Shown here in pieces: positions 13,022 to 21,853 of a stretch of DNA of 64,000 bases. The notes below the pieces were generated by a model. It was not told where the DNA came from. It did no database searches and saw only the letters and a program-made list of their open reading frames with translations. The translations under genes were made by a program, and so were the position numbers. Within the stretch, counting starts at the first letter, position 1, and each line of letters opens with the position of its first letter. This DNA comes from Streptomyces sp. NBC_01689. Its GTDB lineage: Bacteria > Actinomycetota > Actinomycetes > Streptomycetales > Streptomycetaceae. Where the stretch lies: NCBI RefSeq assembly GCF_036250675.1, contig NZ_CP109592.1, positions 6,510,001 to 6,574,000 of the forward strand, written 5' to 3'.

Positions 13022-13717
13022 GTGCTGCCAGGGTGGGGACGAAACGGTCGTGCAGTTCAGGTTCCCCGCATCCTGGGCACCCGTACGGCGTGGACCACCA
13101 TGGGGGACGGCGAGTTCTTCTGCCCCGGCTGCGGAGGCGACCGCAACTACCAGCGCCTCACCGGGCGCCGCCGCTTCACCCTCCTCGGCGTGCCGGTCCT
13201 GCCGCGCGGTGAGACCGGTCCCGTCGTCGAGTGCGCCGCCTGCCGCCGCCACTACGGCGCGGACGTCCTCGACCACCCCACCACCACCCGCTTCTCGGCG
13301 ATGCTCCGCGACGCCGTGCACACCGTCGCGCTCGCCGTGCTCGCCGCGGGCGGCACCTGTTCCCGTACGTCCCTGGAGACCGCCGCCGTCGCGGTGCGCT
13401 CGGCCGGGTTCGACGACTGCACCGAGGACCAGCTCGCCGCCCTCGTGGAGGCCCTCGCCGCCGACACGGGCCGGCTCTTCGGGGAACCTTGCGGGGCGGG
13501 GCTCGCGATAGAGCTCCACGAGGCGCTGGACCCGCTCGCGCCGCACCTCGCCGCGGCCGGCCGCGAGTCGATCCTGCTCCAGGGGGCCCGGATCGCCCTG
13601 GCCGACGGACCGTACACGCCCGCCGAGCGGGACGTGCTGTCCACCGTCGGCGGCGCGCTGACGATCCGCGAGGACGAGGTGACGCGGCTCCTCGTCGCGG
13701 CACGCACCCCTTCGTAG
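13022..13717 (+). CDS. TerB-family protein with N-terminal zinc ribbon
   Basis: A 231-residue protein. The N-terminal third holds a zinc ribbon (CPGCGGDRNY near residue 39 and CAACRRHYGAD near residue 75). The rest is a helical TerB-like domain with the ILLQGARIALADGPYTPAERDVL signature (shown in part: ALADGPYTPAE), the loop that gives TerB its acidic metal/membrane site. TerB proteins were named from tellurite resistance but are general stress-linked helical proteins. GTG 13022 is chosen because GGAGG lies 9-10 nt upstream; the frame is open further upstream without a ribosome site. No other ter genes are nearby. Confidence 0.82.
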   Translation: MLPGWGRNGRAVQVPRILGTRTAWTTMGDGEFFCPGCGGDRNYQRLTGRRRFTLLGVPVLPRGETGPVVECAACRRHYGADVLDHPTTTRFSAMLRDAVHTVALAVLAAGGTCSRTSLETAAVAVRSAGFDDCTEDQLAALVEALAADTGRLFGEPCGAGLAIELHEALDPLAPHLAAAGRESILLQGARIALADGPYTPAERDVLSTVGGALTIREDEVTRLLVAARTPS

Positions 13718-13772
13718 ACCCCGCCATGGACGCACGGGGCGATCACCCGGGGTAATCTTCTCGCTACCCGAC

Positions 13773-15017
13773 GTGGCACACCGAGGTGTGCGAGGCGAGA
13801 GCGAGGCACCCCTGAGACGCAGCCTCGCCGTCGCGCTGACCGTGGGCCTGCTCGCCGCTCCCACCGGTGCCGGCATCGCCTCCGCGGCCACCCGTTCCGG
13901 GTCCCCGTGCACCGTCTCCGTCCCCTACACCGCGGGCCGGGACGGCTACGGCACCTTCCGCATCCCGGCCGTCGTCCGGACCGCCGCGGGCACGGTCCTC
14001 GCCTTCGCCGAGGGCCGGCACGACGGCGCGGGCGACACGGGGGACATCGACGTCGTCCTCAGACGGTCCGCCGACGGAGGCTGTACGTGGGGACCGCTGA
14101 CGGTCGTCGCGGCCGGCCACGGGAACACCCGGGGCAACCCGGCCCCCGTCGTGGACCCCCGCAGCGGCCGCGTCGTCCTGCTCACCTGCTTCAACGGCGG
14201 TGGGGTGACCGAGGCGCGGATCATGCGGGGCGAGGCCGCGCCGGGGCTCGGCCGCCGTGTCTTCGTCCAGACGAGCGCGGACGACGGCCGCCACTTCTCC
14301 GTCCCCCGGGAGATCACCGGGGCGGTGAAGCGGCCGGGGTGGCGGTGGTACGCCACGGGGCCCGGACACGCGATCGCCCTGCGGCACGGCCCGCACGCCG
14401 GGCGGCTGGTGGTCCCCGCCGACCACTCCGCCGCGCCGCCGGCCGGCTCCGCCGACACCGGGCGGGAGGCCCGGTACTACGGCGGACACGCCCTCTACAG
14501 CGACGACGGAGGGCGGGACTGGCGGCTCGGGTTCGTCGACGACTCCTACGACGGACGGCTCAACGTCAACGAGAGCGGTGTGGCCGAACTGCCCGACGGG
14601 CGGCTGTACTTCACCGCTCGGGACCAGAACGGCTCCGCGAGTCCGGGCGGCCACCGGCTCGACGCGTACTCCGCCGACGGCGGACGGACGCTGTCCCGGC
14701 CGTACGCCGTCCAGCCGGGACTGAACGAGGTGCCGGTGGTCCAGGGCGGTGTCCTGCAGCCGCCCGGCCGGCGCGCGCCCCTGCTTTTCTCCGGGCCCTC
14801 CGGACACCGGGCGCGGCGGGTGATGGCCCTGTGGGGCAGTGGCGACGCGGGGCGCACGTTCACCAGGCTGCTGACCCTGTCCTCGCTTCCGGCCGCGTAC
14901 TCGGATCTCGTGCCGCTCGGGGGCGGACGGGCCGGGATCCTCTACGAGACGGGCGAGAGGGGCCCGTACACCCGCATCGAGTTCCACCGCGTCACCCTCC
15001 CGCGACCGCAGGGCTGA
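13773..15017 (+). CDS. Secreted exo-alpha-sialidase (GH33)
   Basis: A six-bladed beta-propeller sialidase that removes terminal sialic acids from glycoconjugates. The signal peptide spans about residues 14-38 (RRSLAVALTVGLLA, cleavage near IASA). The arginine signature FRIPAVVRT follows near residue 62, and Asp boxes are visible as SADGGCTW, SDDGGRDW, SADGGRTL and SGDAGRTF. Later arginines for the triad lie in ARYYGGH and RAPLLFSGP regions but I cannot assign them exactly. The start is uncertain: GTG 13773 gives the longest frame and GTG 13788 is equally possible. It faces the NanA-like aldolase gene, 71 bp away, which fits a sialic acid scavenging locus. Confidence 0.87.
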   Translation: MAHRGVRGESEAPLRRSLAVALTVGLLAAPTGAGIASAATRSGSPCTVSVPYTAGRDGYGTFRIPAVVRTAAGTVLAFAEGRHDGAGDTGDIDVVLRRSADGGCTWGPLTVVAAGHGNTRGNPAPVVDPRSGRVVLLTCFNGGGVTEARIMRGEAAPGLGRRVFVQTSADDGRHFSVPREITGAVKRPGWRWYATGPGHAIALRHGPHAGRLVVPADHSAAPPAGSADTGREARYYGGHALYSDDGGRDWRLGFVDDSYDGRLNVNESGVAELPDGRLYFTARDQNGSASPGGHRLDAYSADGGRTLSRPYAVQPGLNEVPVVQGGVLQPPGRRAPLLFSGPSGHRARRVMALWGSGDAGRTFTRLLTLSSLPAAYSDLVPLGGGRAGILYETGERGPYTRIEFHRVTLPRPQG

Positions 15018-15088
15018 CCCCCCGGGACGGGCAGGGGCGGCGGCCGCGAGAAGCCCCTGGAGCCCCCTGGACCCTCCCCGGAGACCCC

Positions 15089-16024
15089 CTAGAGAAGCCC
15101 GGCCGTCGCCAGGTACTTGCCCACCCGCTCCACCTCCGCGTCGGACAGCGGCACCTGCGGCTCCGCCGTCACCGGACAGGAGATCACCCCCCGCAGGTAC
15201 AGCGCCGCCTTGAACGCGCCGAGCGCGGCCGACCCGCTCCCCATCCGCCCGGCGTCACCGACCCCCACCATCCCGAACAACGCGCACAACCGCTCCTGTT
15301 CGGCCCGCGCCCGCTCCCAGTCCCCCTCCCGGCAGAACCGGGCGATCCGTACGTACCCGTGCGGATCCACGTTGGCGAGCCCCGGCACCGCCCCGTCCGC
15401 CCCCAGCGCGAGCGCCGAGTCGACCACGAGTTCGGAACCGGTGAGGACGCTGAATCCGGTGACGCCCGGACGGGTCCGCGCACCCGTCACCACCGCGCGG
15501 AAACCGCCCAGGTCGCCGCTGGAGTCCTTGAGCCCCGCCAGCGTCCCGTCCGCGGCCAGTTCGAGCACCAGCTCCGCGTCCAGCTTGGTGTGGACGGAGA
15601 CCGGCAGGTCGTAGGCGAAGACGGGCACGGACGAGCGCGCGGCGATCAGGCGGTAGTGCCGGGCGATCTCCGCCGGATGGGTACGGGCGTAGAACGGCGC
15701 CGTGGCCACGACCGCGTCCGCGCCCGCCGCGGTGACCGACGCGACATGGTCGAGCACCCTGGGGGTCGTCATGTCGATGACCCCGGCCAGCAGGGGAAGC
15801 CGGCCGCCGAGATGCCCCTTCACCGTCTCCACCACCAGCCGTCGCTGCGTGTCCGTCAGATAGGCCGCCTCCGAGGACGAGCCGAGCACGAACAGCCCGT
15901 CGACCCCGGCGTCCACCAGATGGTCCACGAGCCGGACGAGCGAGGGCAGATCCACCTCGCGGTCCGGTGTCAGGGGCGTGCAGACGGGCGGTACGACACC
16001 GGTCAGCGGGGCGGGGATCGGCAT
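15089..16024 (-). CDS. NanA/DapA-type aldolase, probable N-acetylneuraminate lyase
   Basis: A 311-residue Schiff-base TIM-barrel aldolase. The catalytic lysine is K166 (AGLKDSSGD) and the tyrosine is Y138 (VFAYDLP). The carboxylate-binding loop reads GSSSEA at 48-53. Sequence alone does not separate N-acetylneuraminate lyase from dihydrodipicolinate synthase-like enzymes, but the neighbours (sialidase, Dpp-type importer, FadR-type regulator) favour cleavage of sialic acid to N-acetylmannosamine and pyruvate in the cytoplasm. It is the last gene of the minus-strand operon, 9 bp after the ATPase gene. Confidence 0.85.
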   Translation of the reverse strand: MPIPAPLTGVVPPVCTPLTPDREVDLPSLVRLVDHLVDAGVDGLFVLGSSSEAAYLTDTQRRLVVETVKGHLGGRLPLLAGVIDMTTPRVLDHVASVTAAGADAVVATAPFYARTHPAEIARHYRLIAARSSVPVFAYDLPVSVHTKLDAELVLELAADGTLAGLKDSSGDLGGFRAVVTGARTRPGVTGFSVLTGSELVVDSALALGADGAVPGLANVDPHGYVRIARFCREGDWERARAEQERLCALFGMVGVGDAGRMGSGSAALGAFKAALYLRGVISCPVTAEPQVPLSDAEVERVGKYLATAGLL

Positions 16025-16033
16025 GGAGGCTCC

Positions 16034-17092
16034 CTAGGGCTGATGCTGGTGATGCTGGGCCGGGATGCCGGCCACGGGAGGAGAGACCGCCACGGCCTGT
16101 GCCACCAGGTCGCGCGTCGACTCGCCCTCCTCCACAGGATGGTGGCACCGGAAGCGGTGTCCGGGGGCCGACGCGGCCGTGAAGCCCGGCATCACGTTCG
16201 CGCACTCGGCGTCCGCCTTCCAGCAGCGGGTGCGGAAGGGGCAGCCGGACGGCGGACGGGTGGCCGAGGGCACCGGGCCCGCCAGGGGGATCGGGTCGAT
16301 CGGCGCCAGCAGACCCGGGGTGGCCGAGAAGAGGGCCCGGGTGTACGGGTGCCGGGCATGGCCGGTGACCTCGGCGGCCGGGGACTCCTCCACGATCCGG
16401 CCGAGGTACATCGTGACCACCCGGTCGCTCATCCTGCGCACCGTCTGGATGTCGTGCGAGACGAACACCAGGGCGAGCCCGAGGCGTTCCCTGAGATCCA
16501 GCAGGAGGTTGAGGATCTGGGCGCGGACCGACACGTCCAGCGCGCTCGTCGGCTCGTCGGCGACCACCAGGTCCGGGTCCAGCGCCAGGGCGCGCGCGAT
16601 CGCCACCCGCTGGCGCTGGCCGCCGGAGAGCTGTCCCGGCAGGGCCTCCGCGAGAGCCCGGGGCAGGCCCACCAAGGCCATCAACTCCCGCACCCGCAGC
16701 TCGCGTCCGGCCGGTGTGCCGCGCCGGTGCACGTCCAGCGGATCGCGCAGGATCCGCCGTACGGTCAGGCGGCGGTTCAGCGCCGTCGAGGGGTCCTGGA
16801 AGATCATGCCCGTGCTGCCGCCGACGGCCGACCGCCGTTCGGCGGCCTTCATCGACCACAGGTCGCGGCCCCCGAACGTCACCGTGCCGGACGTCGGCCG
16901 CTGGACGCCCACCAGCACCTTCGCGAGCGTCGACTTGCCGCAGCCGGACTCACCGACGACCCCGACCGTCTCGCCGGGCGCGACGGCGAGATCGACGCCG
17001 GTCAGGGCGTACACCCGGTCGCGGGCGAACGGACCGCCGCTGCGGGCGCGGTGCACGACGTGGGTGTCCGCGAGCCGGACGAGTGCGGTCAT
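16034..17092 (-). CDS. Dpp/Opp-type ABC transporter ATPase (SiaI-like)
   Basis: A 352-residue ATP-binding subunit. Walker A is GESGCGKST, the signature LSGGQRQR, Walker B LVVADEP, and the H-loop FVSHD. The C-terminal oligopeptide/dipeptide extension has the Cys-rich GCPFRTRCWKADAEC motif typical of this transporter class (iron-sulphur-type cluster reported in relatives). ATG 17092 overlaps the stop of the fused permease-ATPase gene. It pairs with the ATPase half of that fusion to give the two nucleotide-binding domains of the importer. A His/Gln-rich tail (QHHQHQP) ends the protein. Confidence 0.92.
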   Translation of the reverse strand: MTALVRLADTHVVHRARSGGPFARDRVYALTGVDLAVAPGETVGVVGESGCGKSTLAKVLVGVQRPTSGTVTFGGRDLWSMKAAERRSAVGGSTGMIFQDPSTALNRRLTVRRILRDPLDVHRRGTPAGRELRVRELMALVGLPRALAEALPGQLSGGQRQRVAIARALALDPDLVVADEPTSALDVSVRAQILNLLLDLRERLGLALVFVSHDIQTVRRMSDRVVTMYLGRIVEESPAAEVTGHARHPYTRALFSATPGLLAPIDPIPLAGPVPSATRPPSGCPFRTRCWKADAECANVMPGFTAASAPGHRFRCHHPVEEGESTRDLVAQAVAVSPPVAGIPAQHHQHQP

Positions 17093-19050
17093 GAGACGGT
17101 CTCGCTCTCCGTGGTCGTCAGCTCCACCGCCGGGTGATGGCACGCCGCCGTGTGCGCCGTGGTGCCCAGCAGCCCGGGTCTCGTCGTCCGGCACACCTCG
17201 GTCGCCGACGGACAGCGGTCGGCGAACCGGCAGCCCGCCGGGAAGCCGGCGGGGGAGGGCACGACCCCCTTGATCTGGGTCAGCCGCGCGGCCGCCGACT
17301 CCAGGGACAGGACACTGCCCAGCAGACCGCGCGTGTAGGGGTGGGCGGGAGACCGGACCAGGTCCGCCGTCACGCCCGTCTCCACGATCCGGCCGCCGTA
17401 CATCACCACCACCCGGTCCGTGACGTCCGCGACGAGGGCCAGATCGTGCGAGACCAGGACCAGGGCGAAGCCCAGTTCCTCGCGCAGCCGCAGCAGCAGC
17501 GTGATGATCTGCGCCTGGACGGTGACGTCGAGGGCGGTCGTCGGTTCGTCCGCGACGATCACCCGGGGGTCCCGGGAGAGGGCCATCGCGATCAGGACGC
17601 GCTGGCGCTGGCCGCCGGAGAGTTCGTGGGGGTAACTGGGCAGGGTGCGCTCCGCGTCGAGGCCGACCAGCGCCAGCAACGCGGCGGGGGAGCGCCGGCC
17701 GCCCCTGCGCACCACCTGCCTCAGCTGTGCCCGGATCGTCATGGCGGGGTTCAGCGACGACAGCGCGTCCTGGTAGACCATCGCCATCTCGTGGCCCAGG
17801 AGCCGTCGCCGCACCCGCATCGGCTCGCCCGCCAGCTGCCTCCCGTCGAAGAGGATCCGGCCGCGCACCCTGGCTCCGGGCGGCTCCAGGCCCATCACGG
17901 CGAGCGCCGTCAGCGACTTCCCGCACCCCGACTCCCCGACCACGCCGAGGACCTCACCGGGGCGCACCTCGAAACCGATGCCGTCGACGATGTCCACGCC
18001 GCCGTGCCGGGCGGGGAAGCCGACGGAGAGGTCCTCGACGCGGAGCACCGGCGGGCCGGTGGGCAGGGGACGGGCCCGGGAGCGCAGCCGGGCCGCGGCC
18101 TCCGCGAGACCGGGCAGTTCGAGGACCGTCCCGCTGCCCGGTTCGGGGGTCTCCAGCCGGTCCCCGGCGCTCTCCACCTCCCGCGTGGGCGGCGCCGCCC
18201 ACGCGTCGGACACCCCCTCGGAGAGGATGTTCAGGGACAGCACGGTGACGAGCATCAGCAGGCCGGGGAAGACCGTCGCCCACCAGCCGCCGGTCAGCAC
18301 CATGTTCTTGCCGTCCGCGATGACACTGCCCCAGGAGGGGTCCGGCGGCCGGACGCCCGCGCCGATGAAGGACAGCGACGCCTCGAAGACGATGGCCTCC
18401 GCGACCTGGACCGTGCAGAACACGAGGACGGGAGCCGCGCAGTTGACGGCCACGTGCCGCAGCACGATGTGGGGTGTGCGGGCGCCGATGACCCGCTCGG
18501 CCGTCACGTAGTCCTCGCCGTACTGGTCGAGCACGTTCGCCCGGACGACCCTGGCCACCGGCGGGGTGAACAGGAACGCGATCGCGCAGATCAGGACCGC
18601 GATGCCGCCGCCGAAGACCGCGACCAGGACGGCGGCCAGCGCGATGCCGGGAAACGCCATCACCACGTCGAGACAGCGCATCAGGGTCTCGTCGACCGCC
18701 TTGCGGGAGGTCGCCGCGACCGCGCCGAGGAGCGCGCCGACGACCAGGGCCAGCACGGTGGCGCCGAGCCCGATCGCGAGGGACCAGCGGGCGCCGTACA
18801 TCAGCCGGCTCAGGAGGTCCCGGCCGAGGCTGTCCTGGCCCATCCAGTGGGCGGCCGAGGGATGCCCGCTGCCGTCGGTCCGCGGCTGCTGGTCGAGCGG
18901 GTCGTGCGGGGCGAGCAGCGGGGCGAACAGGGCGAGCAGGACGACGAGCGCCAGGAAGCAGACGGCGATCCGGGACAGGACGGGGAGCCGGCGCAGCCGG
19001 ATGCCGGGGCGGGACAGGACGGCCGCGAGACTCTTGCGCGTGGTGATCAT
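17089..19050 (-). CDS. Fused ABC permease-ATPase (DppC-DppD type, SiaG-like)
   Basis: A 653-residue fusion. Residues about 1-295 are a DppC-type permease: a first helix at about 26-50, the [21 protein letters not shown] region (landmark GRDLLSRL), and further helices to [12 protein letters not shown] linker at about 295-345 is rich in Glu/Pro/Ala. The rest is a complete ATPase: GESGCGKS (the third Walker A residue group ends in S-L), [24 protein letters not shown] and the Cys-rich C-terminal [15 protein letters not shown]. Start ATG 19050 overlaps the stop of the other permease. In Corynebacterium glutamicum the SiaEFGI sialic acid importer is, as I recall, also built with such a fusion. Confidence 0.92.
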   Translation of the reverse strand: MITTRKSLAAVLSRPGIRLRRLPVLSRIAVCFLALVVLLALFAPLLAPHDPLDQQPRTDGSGHPSAAHWMGQDSLGRDLLSRLMYGARWSLAIGLGATVLALVVGALLGAVAATSRKAVDETLMRCLDVVMAFPGIALAAVLVAVFGGGIAVLICAIAFLFTPPVARVVRANVLDQYGEDYVTAERVIGARTPHIVLRHVAVNCAAPVLVFCTVQVAEAIVFEASLSFIGAGVRPPDPSWGSVIADGKNMVLTGGWWATVFPGLLMLVTVLSLNILSEGVSDAWAAPPTREVESAGDRLETPEPGSGTVLELPGLAEAAARLRSRARPLPTGPPVLRVEDLSVGFPARHGGVDIVDGIGFEVRPGEVLGVVGESGCGKSLTALAVMGLEPPGARVRGRILFDGRQLAGEPMRVRRRLLGHEMAMVYQDALSSLNPAMTIRAQLRQVVRRGGRRSPAALLALVGLDAERTLPSYPHELSGGQRQRVLIAMALSRDPRVIVADEPTTALDVTVQAQIITLLLRLREELGFALVLVSHDLALVADVTDRVVVMYGGRIVETGVTADLVRSPAHPYTRGLLGSVLSLESAAARLTQIKGVVPSPAGFPAGCRFADRCPSATEVCRTTRPGLLGTTAHTAACHHPAVELTTTESETVS

Positions 19051-20009
19051 CGGGCGGCGTCCCTCAGGCGGGGGTTGACCAGCAGATACAGGATGTCGAT
19101 GAGGAGGTTCACGACCACGAAGCCGGCGGCCGTGGTCAGGACGACGCCCTGGACGACGGCCGGGTCGCCGTTCTGCACGGCGTCGATCATCAGCTTCCCC
19201 ATCCCGGGCAGCGAGAAGATCGTCTCGATGACGACCGCGCCGCCCAGCAGATAGCCGACCCGCAGACCCAGCACGGTCAGGGGGTTGATCAGCGCGTTGC
19301 GGAGCACGTTCCGTCCGACCACGACCAGCGGCGGCAGCCCGCTGCCGACCGCCGTGCGCACGTAGTCCTTGTCCAGTTCCTCGACCACGGCCGTACGGAC
19401 GACCCGGGTGAGCTGCGCGGCGACCGGCAGCGACAGCGCGAGGGCCGGCAGGGTCATGGTCCGCAGCCAGCCGCCCGGTGAGTCACCGGGGTTGACGTAT
19501 CCGCCGGCCGGGAACCAGCCCCGGTCCACGGCCAGGTACTGGATCATCAGCAGCGCGAGCCAGAATCCCGGTGCGGCGACACCGGTCAGCGACACGACCC
19601 GGATGATCTGGTCGGGCAGCCGGTCGCGGTGGAGGGCGGCGGTGACCCCGCCGAGCAGCGCGAGCACCACCGCGATGCCCAGGCCCAGGAAGGTCAGCTG
19701 GAGGGTGAGCGGCAGCGCGGTGGTGACCTGGTCGACGACCGGTGCCCGGGTCAGCGCACTGGTGCCCAGGTCGCCGTGGAGCAGGTCGCCGACGAAGTGG
19801 ACGTAGCGGACGGGGAGGGGGTCGAGCAGGCCGTTGCGCTCCCGGAAGTCGTGCAGCTGCCGCGGTGTGGGGCTGGCGCCCTGGAAGAACGCGGAGGCCG
19901 GGTCGACGTCCGAGAAGCGCATCACCAGGAAGACGAAGAGCACGATGCCGAGCAGCAGCGGGACGAGCAGGGCGATCCGGCGGGCCAGGATGCGGACGAC
20001 GGCCGTCAT
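19047..20009 (-). CDS. Dpp-type ABC transporter permease (DppB/SiaF-like)
   Basis: A 320-residue inner-membrane permease with about six helices. The N-terminal RRIALLVPLLLGIVLFVFLVMR helix (landmark LLLGIVLFVFLVM) and the short conserved periplasmic region GLLDPLPVRYVHFVGDLLHGDLGTS are typical of DppB/OppB. The coupling-helix EAA motif is seen as VRTAVGSGLPPLVVVGRNVLRNAL (landmark RTAVGSGLPPL). GGGGAG precedes ATG 20009. The gene lies 19 bp after the substrate-binding protein gene and its stop overlaps the next start, as expected for a tightly coupled importer operon. Confidence 0.93.
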   Translation of the reverse strand: MTAVVRILARRIALLVPLLLGIVLFVFLVMRFSDVDPASAFFQGASPTPRQLHDFRERNGLLDPLPVRYVHFVGDLLHGDLGTSALTRAPVVDQVTTALPLTLQLTFLGLGIAVVLALLGGVTAALHRDRLPDQIIRVVSLTGVAAPGFWLALLMIQYLAVDRGWFPAGGYVNPGDSPGGWLRTMTLPALALSLPVAAQLTRVVRTAVVEELDKDYVRTAVGSGLPPLVVVGRNVLRNALINPLTVLGLRVGYLLGGAVVIETIFSLPGMGKLMIDAVQNGDPAVVQGVVLTTAAGFVVVNLLIDILYLLVNPRLRDAAR

Positions 20010-20028
20010 CGGTGAACTCCCCTGTGCG

Positions 20029-21657
20029 TCATGCCCATGTGGCCTGGAGGAGGTTGATCCCGGGGTAGGGCTGGGCCCTGATCCCGGAGAGCCTGCGGGG
20101 GTCCCAGGCCGTCATCAGCTCGTTGTGGACCACCGGGTAGAGCACGGCCTGTTCGGCGACGACGTCGACGTAGTCCTGGATCATCGCCTTCTTCCGGTCG
20201 GGGTCGGGCTCGCGCGTCGCCCGGTCCATGTCCTTGAAGAGCTGCCGGGCGACCGGGTCGTCGGCCCAACGGGCGTACTGCATCCAGAGGTTCCGCGGGC
20301 CGTAGTTGTAGTGCATGATCAGGTCGGCGTCGAGTCCGAACTGGTTGGGGTTCGAGGCGGCGGCGACGACCTGGTAGTCCTGTTTCTGGTCCATCTTGGT
20401 GAACACGGCCGTCGTCTCCTGCGGCGCGAGCGTGGTCTCGACGCCGATCGCGTCCCAGGACGCCTTGAGGGTCGGCAGACAGTCCACGATCCAGCTGACG
20501 TTGACCGCCAGGACCTCGATCCTGAGCCCCGTGACCCCGGCGGCCTTCAGGAGCTTCTTCGCCTTCTCGGGGTCGTACGTGTACACGGTCTTCGCGGACC
20601 GGTAGGCGGGATTGCCCTCGTTGAGGAACGAACTCGACGGCCTGCCGTGCCCCCTGAGGGCGACCTCGACCATCTTGCCGGTGTCGACGGCGTAGTGCAG
20701 CGCCTGACGCACCCGTACGTCGTCGAAGGGCTTGTGCCGGGTGTTGAACATCAGGAAGAGGTTGTTCATCCCGGCGCCTCCCCGGACGCTCAGGCCGCTT
20801 TTCCCGAGCTGCTCGATGTTGGCGTACGGGATGTTGTCCGCGATCTGCGCGCCGGCGTCGGCGCCCGAGATCCGTGCGACGCGCGGCGCGGCGTCCACGA
20901 TCGTCAGCCAGTTCATCCGCTTGAAGGCGGGCGGCCGGGGGCCGTTGTAGCCGGCGAAGGCCTCGAAGGTGGTGTTCGACTTGGGGTGGTGCGCGGTCTG
21001 CCGGTACGGCCCGGAGCCGACGGCCTTGCCCTTGATCGCGTCGTCCCAGGCGCCCGGCAGGGAGAAGACGTGCCGCGGCATGATCTTCGCCAGGGTGAGC
21101 CGGGAAAGGCCGTCCGGGAAAGGGAACTTGAGGATCAGCTCGACCGTCGAGGCGTCGATCCGGCGGACCTCCTTCAGCCAGCTCTCGAAGAACCCCTTGG
21201 CGAGGGTCTGGGTCTTCGGGTCGAGAATCCGGTCGAAGACGAAGACCACGTCGTCGGCGGTGACGGGTCGGCCGTCGTGGAAGGTCGCCCCGGCCCGCAG
21301 CGTGAACCGCCACGTGGTGCCGGTGAGGTCGGAGGGGACCTCGGTGGCCAGCGCCGCGTAGGGCTCCCGCGAGATCGGGTCGGTGTCGATCAGACCCTCG
21401 TAGATGTGCTGGTTGGCGGCCATGGAGAAGGCGGACGCGGTCTGGGTCGGGTCCCAGCTGCCGTCGTTCCCGTAGCCGATGACCGCGGTGAGCGTGGCGT
21501 CCTTGCCGCCCTTCCCGCCGCCGGTGTCGTTGGTGGACTGCGGGCCGGACGAACACGCGGCCAGCGACGAGGAGAGGGCGGCGGCCGCGCCGAGCGCGCC
21601 CGTGTACTTCAGGAACGACCGGCGGTGCGGCGCCGGGAGGTCGGTCACGTCGCGCAC
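20029..21657 (-). CDS. ABC transporter substrate-binding lipoprotein (SBP_bac_5, SiaE-like)
   Basis: A 542-residue family 5 solute-binding protein. The N-terminus has a Tat-type RRSFLK motif and a lipobox SLAAC with the lipidated Cys near residue 35, followed by a Gly/Thr/Lys linker. The family 5 signature TTWRFTLRAGATFHDGRPVTADDVVF is present (landmark FHDGRPVTADDV). The start is GTG 21657 with a GGAGG site 5 nt away. It is the first gene of the importer operon and faces the FadR-type regulator across a 196-bp divergent promoter region. Ligand identity (sialic acid) rests on the neighbourhood, not on binding residues. Confidence 0.9.
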   Translation of the reverse strand: MRDVTDLPAPHRRSFLKYTGALGAAAALSSSLAACSSGPQSTNDTGGGKGGKDATLTAVIGYGNDGSWDPTQTASAFSMAANQHIYEGLIDTDPISREPYAALATEVPSDLTGTTWRFTLRAGATFHDGRPVTADDVVFVFDRILDPKTQTLAKGFFESWLKEVRRIDASTVELILKFPFPDGLSRLTLAKIMPRHVFSLPGAWDDAIKGKAVGSGPYRQTAHHPKSNTTFEAFAGYNGPRPPAFKRMNWLTIVDAAPRVARISGADAGAQIADNIPYANIEQLGKSGLSVRGGAGMNNLFLMFNTRHKPFDDVRVRQALHYAVDTGKMVEVALRGHGRPSSSFLNEGNPAYRSAKTVYTYDPEKAKKLLKAAGVTGLRIEVLAVNVSWIVDCLPTLKASWDAIGVETTLAPQETTAVFTKMDQKQDYQVVAAASNPNQFGLDADLIMHYNYGPRNLWMQYARWADDPVARQLFKDMDRATREPDPDRKKAMIQDYVDVVAEQAVLYPVVHNELMTAWDPRRLSGIRAQPYPGINLLQATWA

Positions 21658-21699
21658 GGTTCCTCCAGTGGGGAGAGGTGGTCCGGGAGGCGGAGATAC

Positions 21700-21712
21700 G
21701 ACGTCCTACGTC
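21700..21712. promoter_or_regulatory. Candidate GntR-type operator in the divergent promoter region
   Basis: GACGTCCTACGTC is a 5-bp inverted repeat (GACGT/ACGTC) with a 3-bp centre, 43 bp upstream of the substrate-binding protein start. FadR-subfamily regulators bind short GT...AC palindromes, and such a regulator is encoded 140 bp away. On the other strand a TTGACA hexamer at 21805-21810 is the likely -35 of the regulator gene; no clear -10 was found. Confidence 0.35.
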
Positions 21713-21853
21713 ATGGGGGCAGCGTGACCATAGGAGGGGCCGTGAGGGCGGTCAAGGGGTCGCACACGAATGGCGTATCTTCCAGAGGTGCGACCAATAA
21801 AGGCTTGACATATGGGTAGTTGGTGCTGAATCCGCCCGGAGGTGGAACGTCGG

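Noticed and set aside
15018-15088. Terminator between the convergent sialidase and aldolase genes
   Set aside because: The 71-bp gap is C/G-rich, but I could not find a clean inverted repeat longer than a few base pairs.
13907-17137. Open frame of over 1000 codons on the plus strand across sialidase and aldolase genes
   Set aside because: It runs through three genes in other frames and both orientations, is dominated by Arg, Gly and Pro, and has no recognisable domain.
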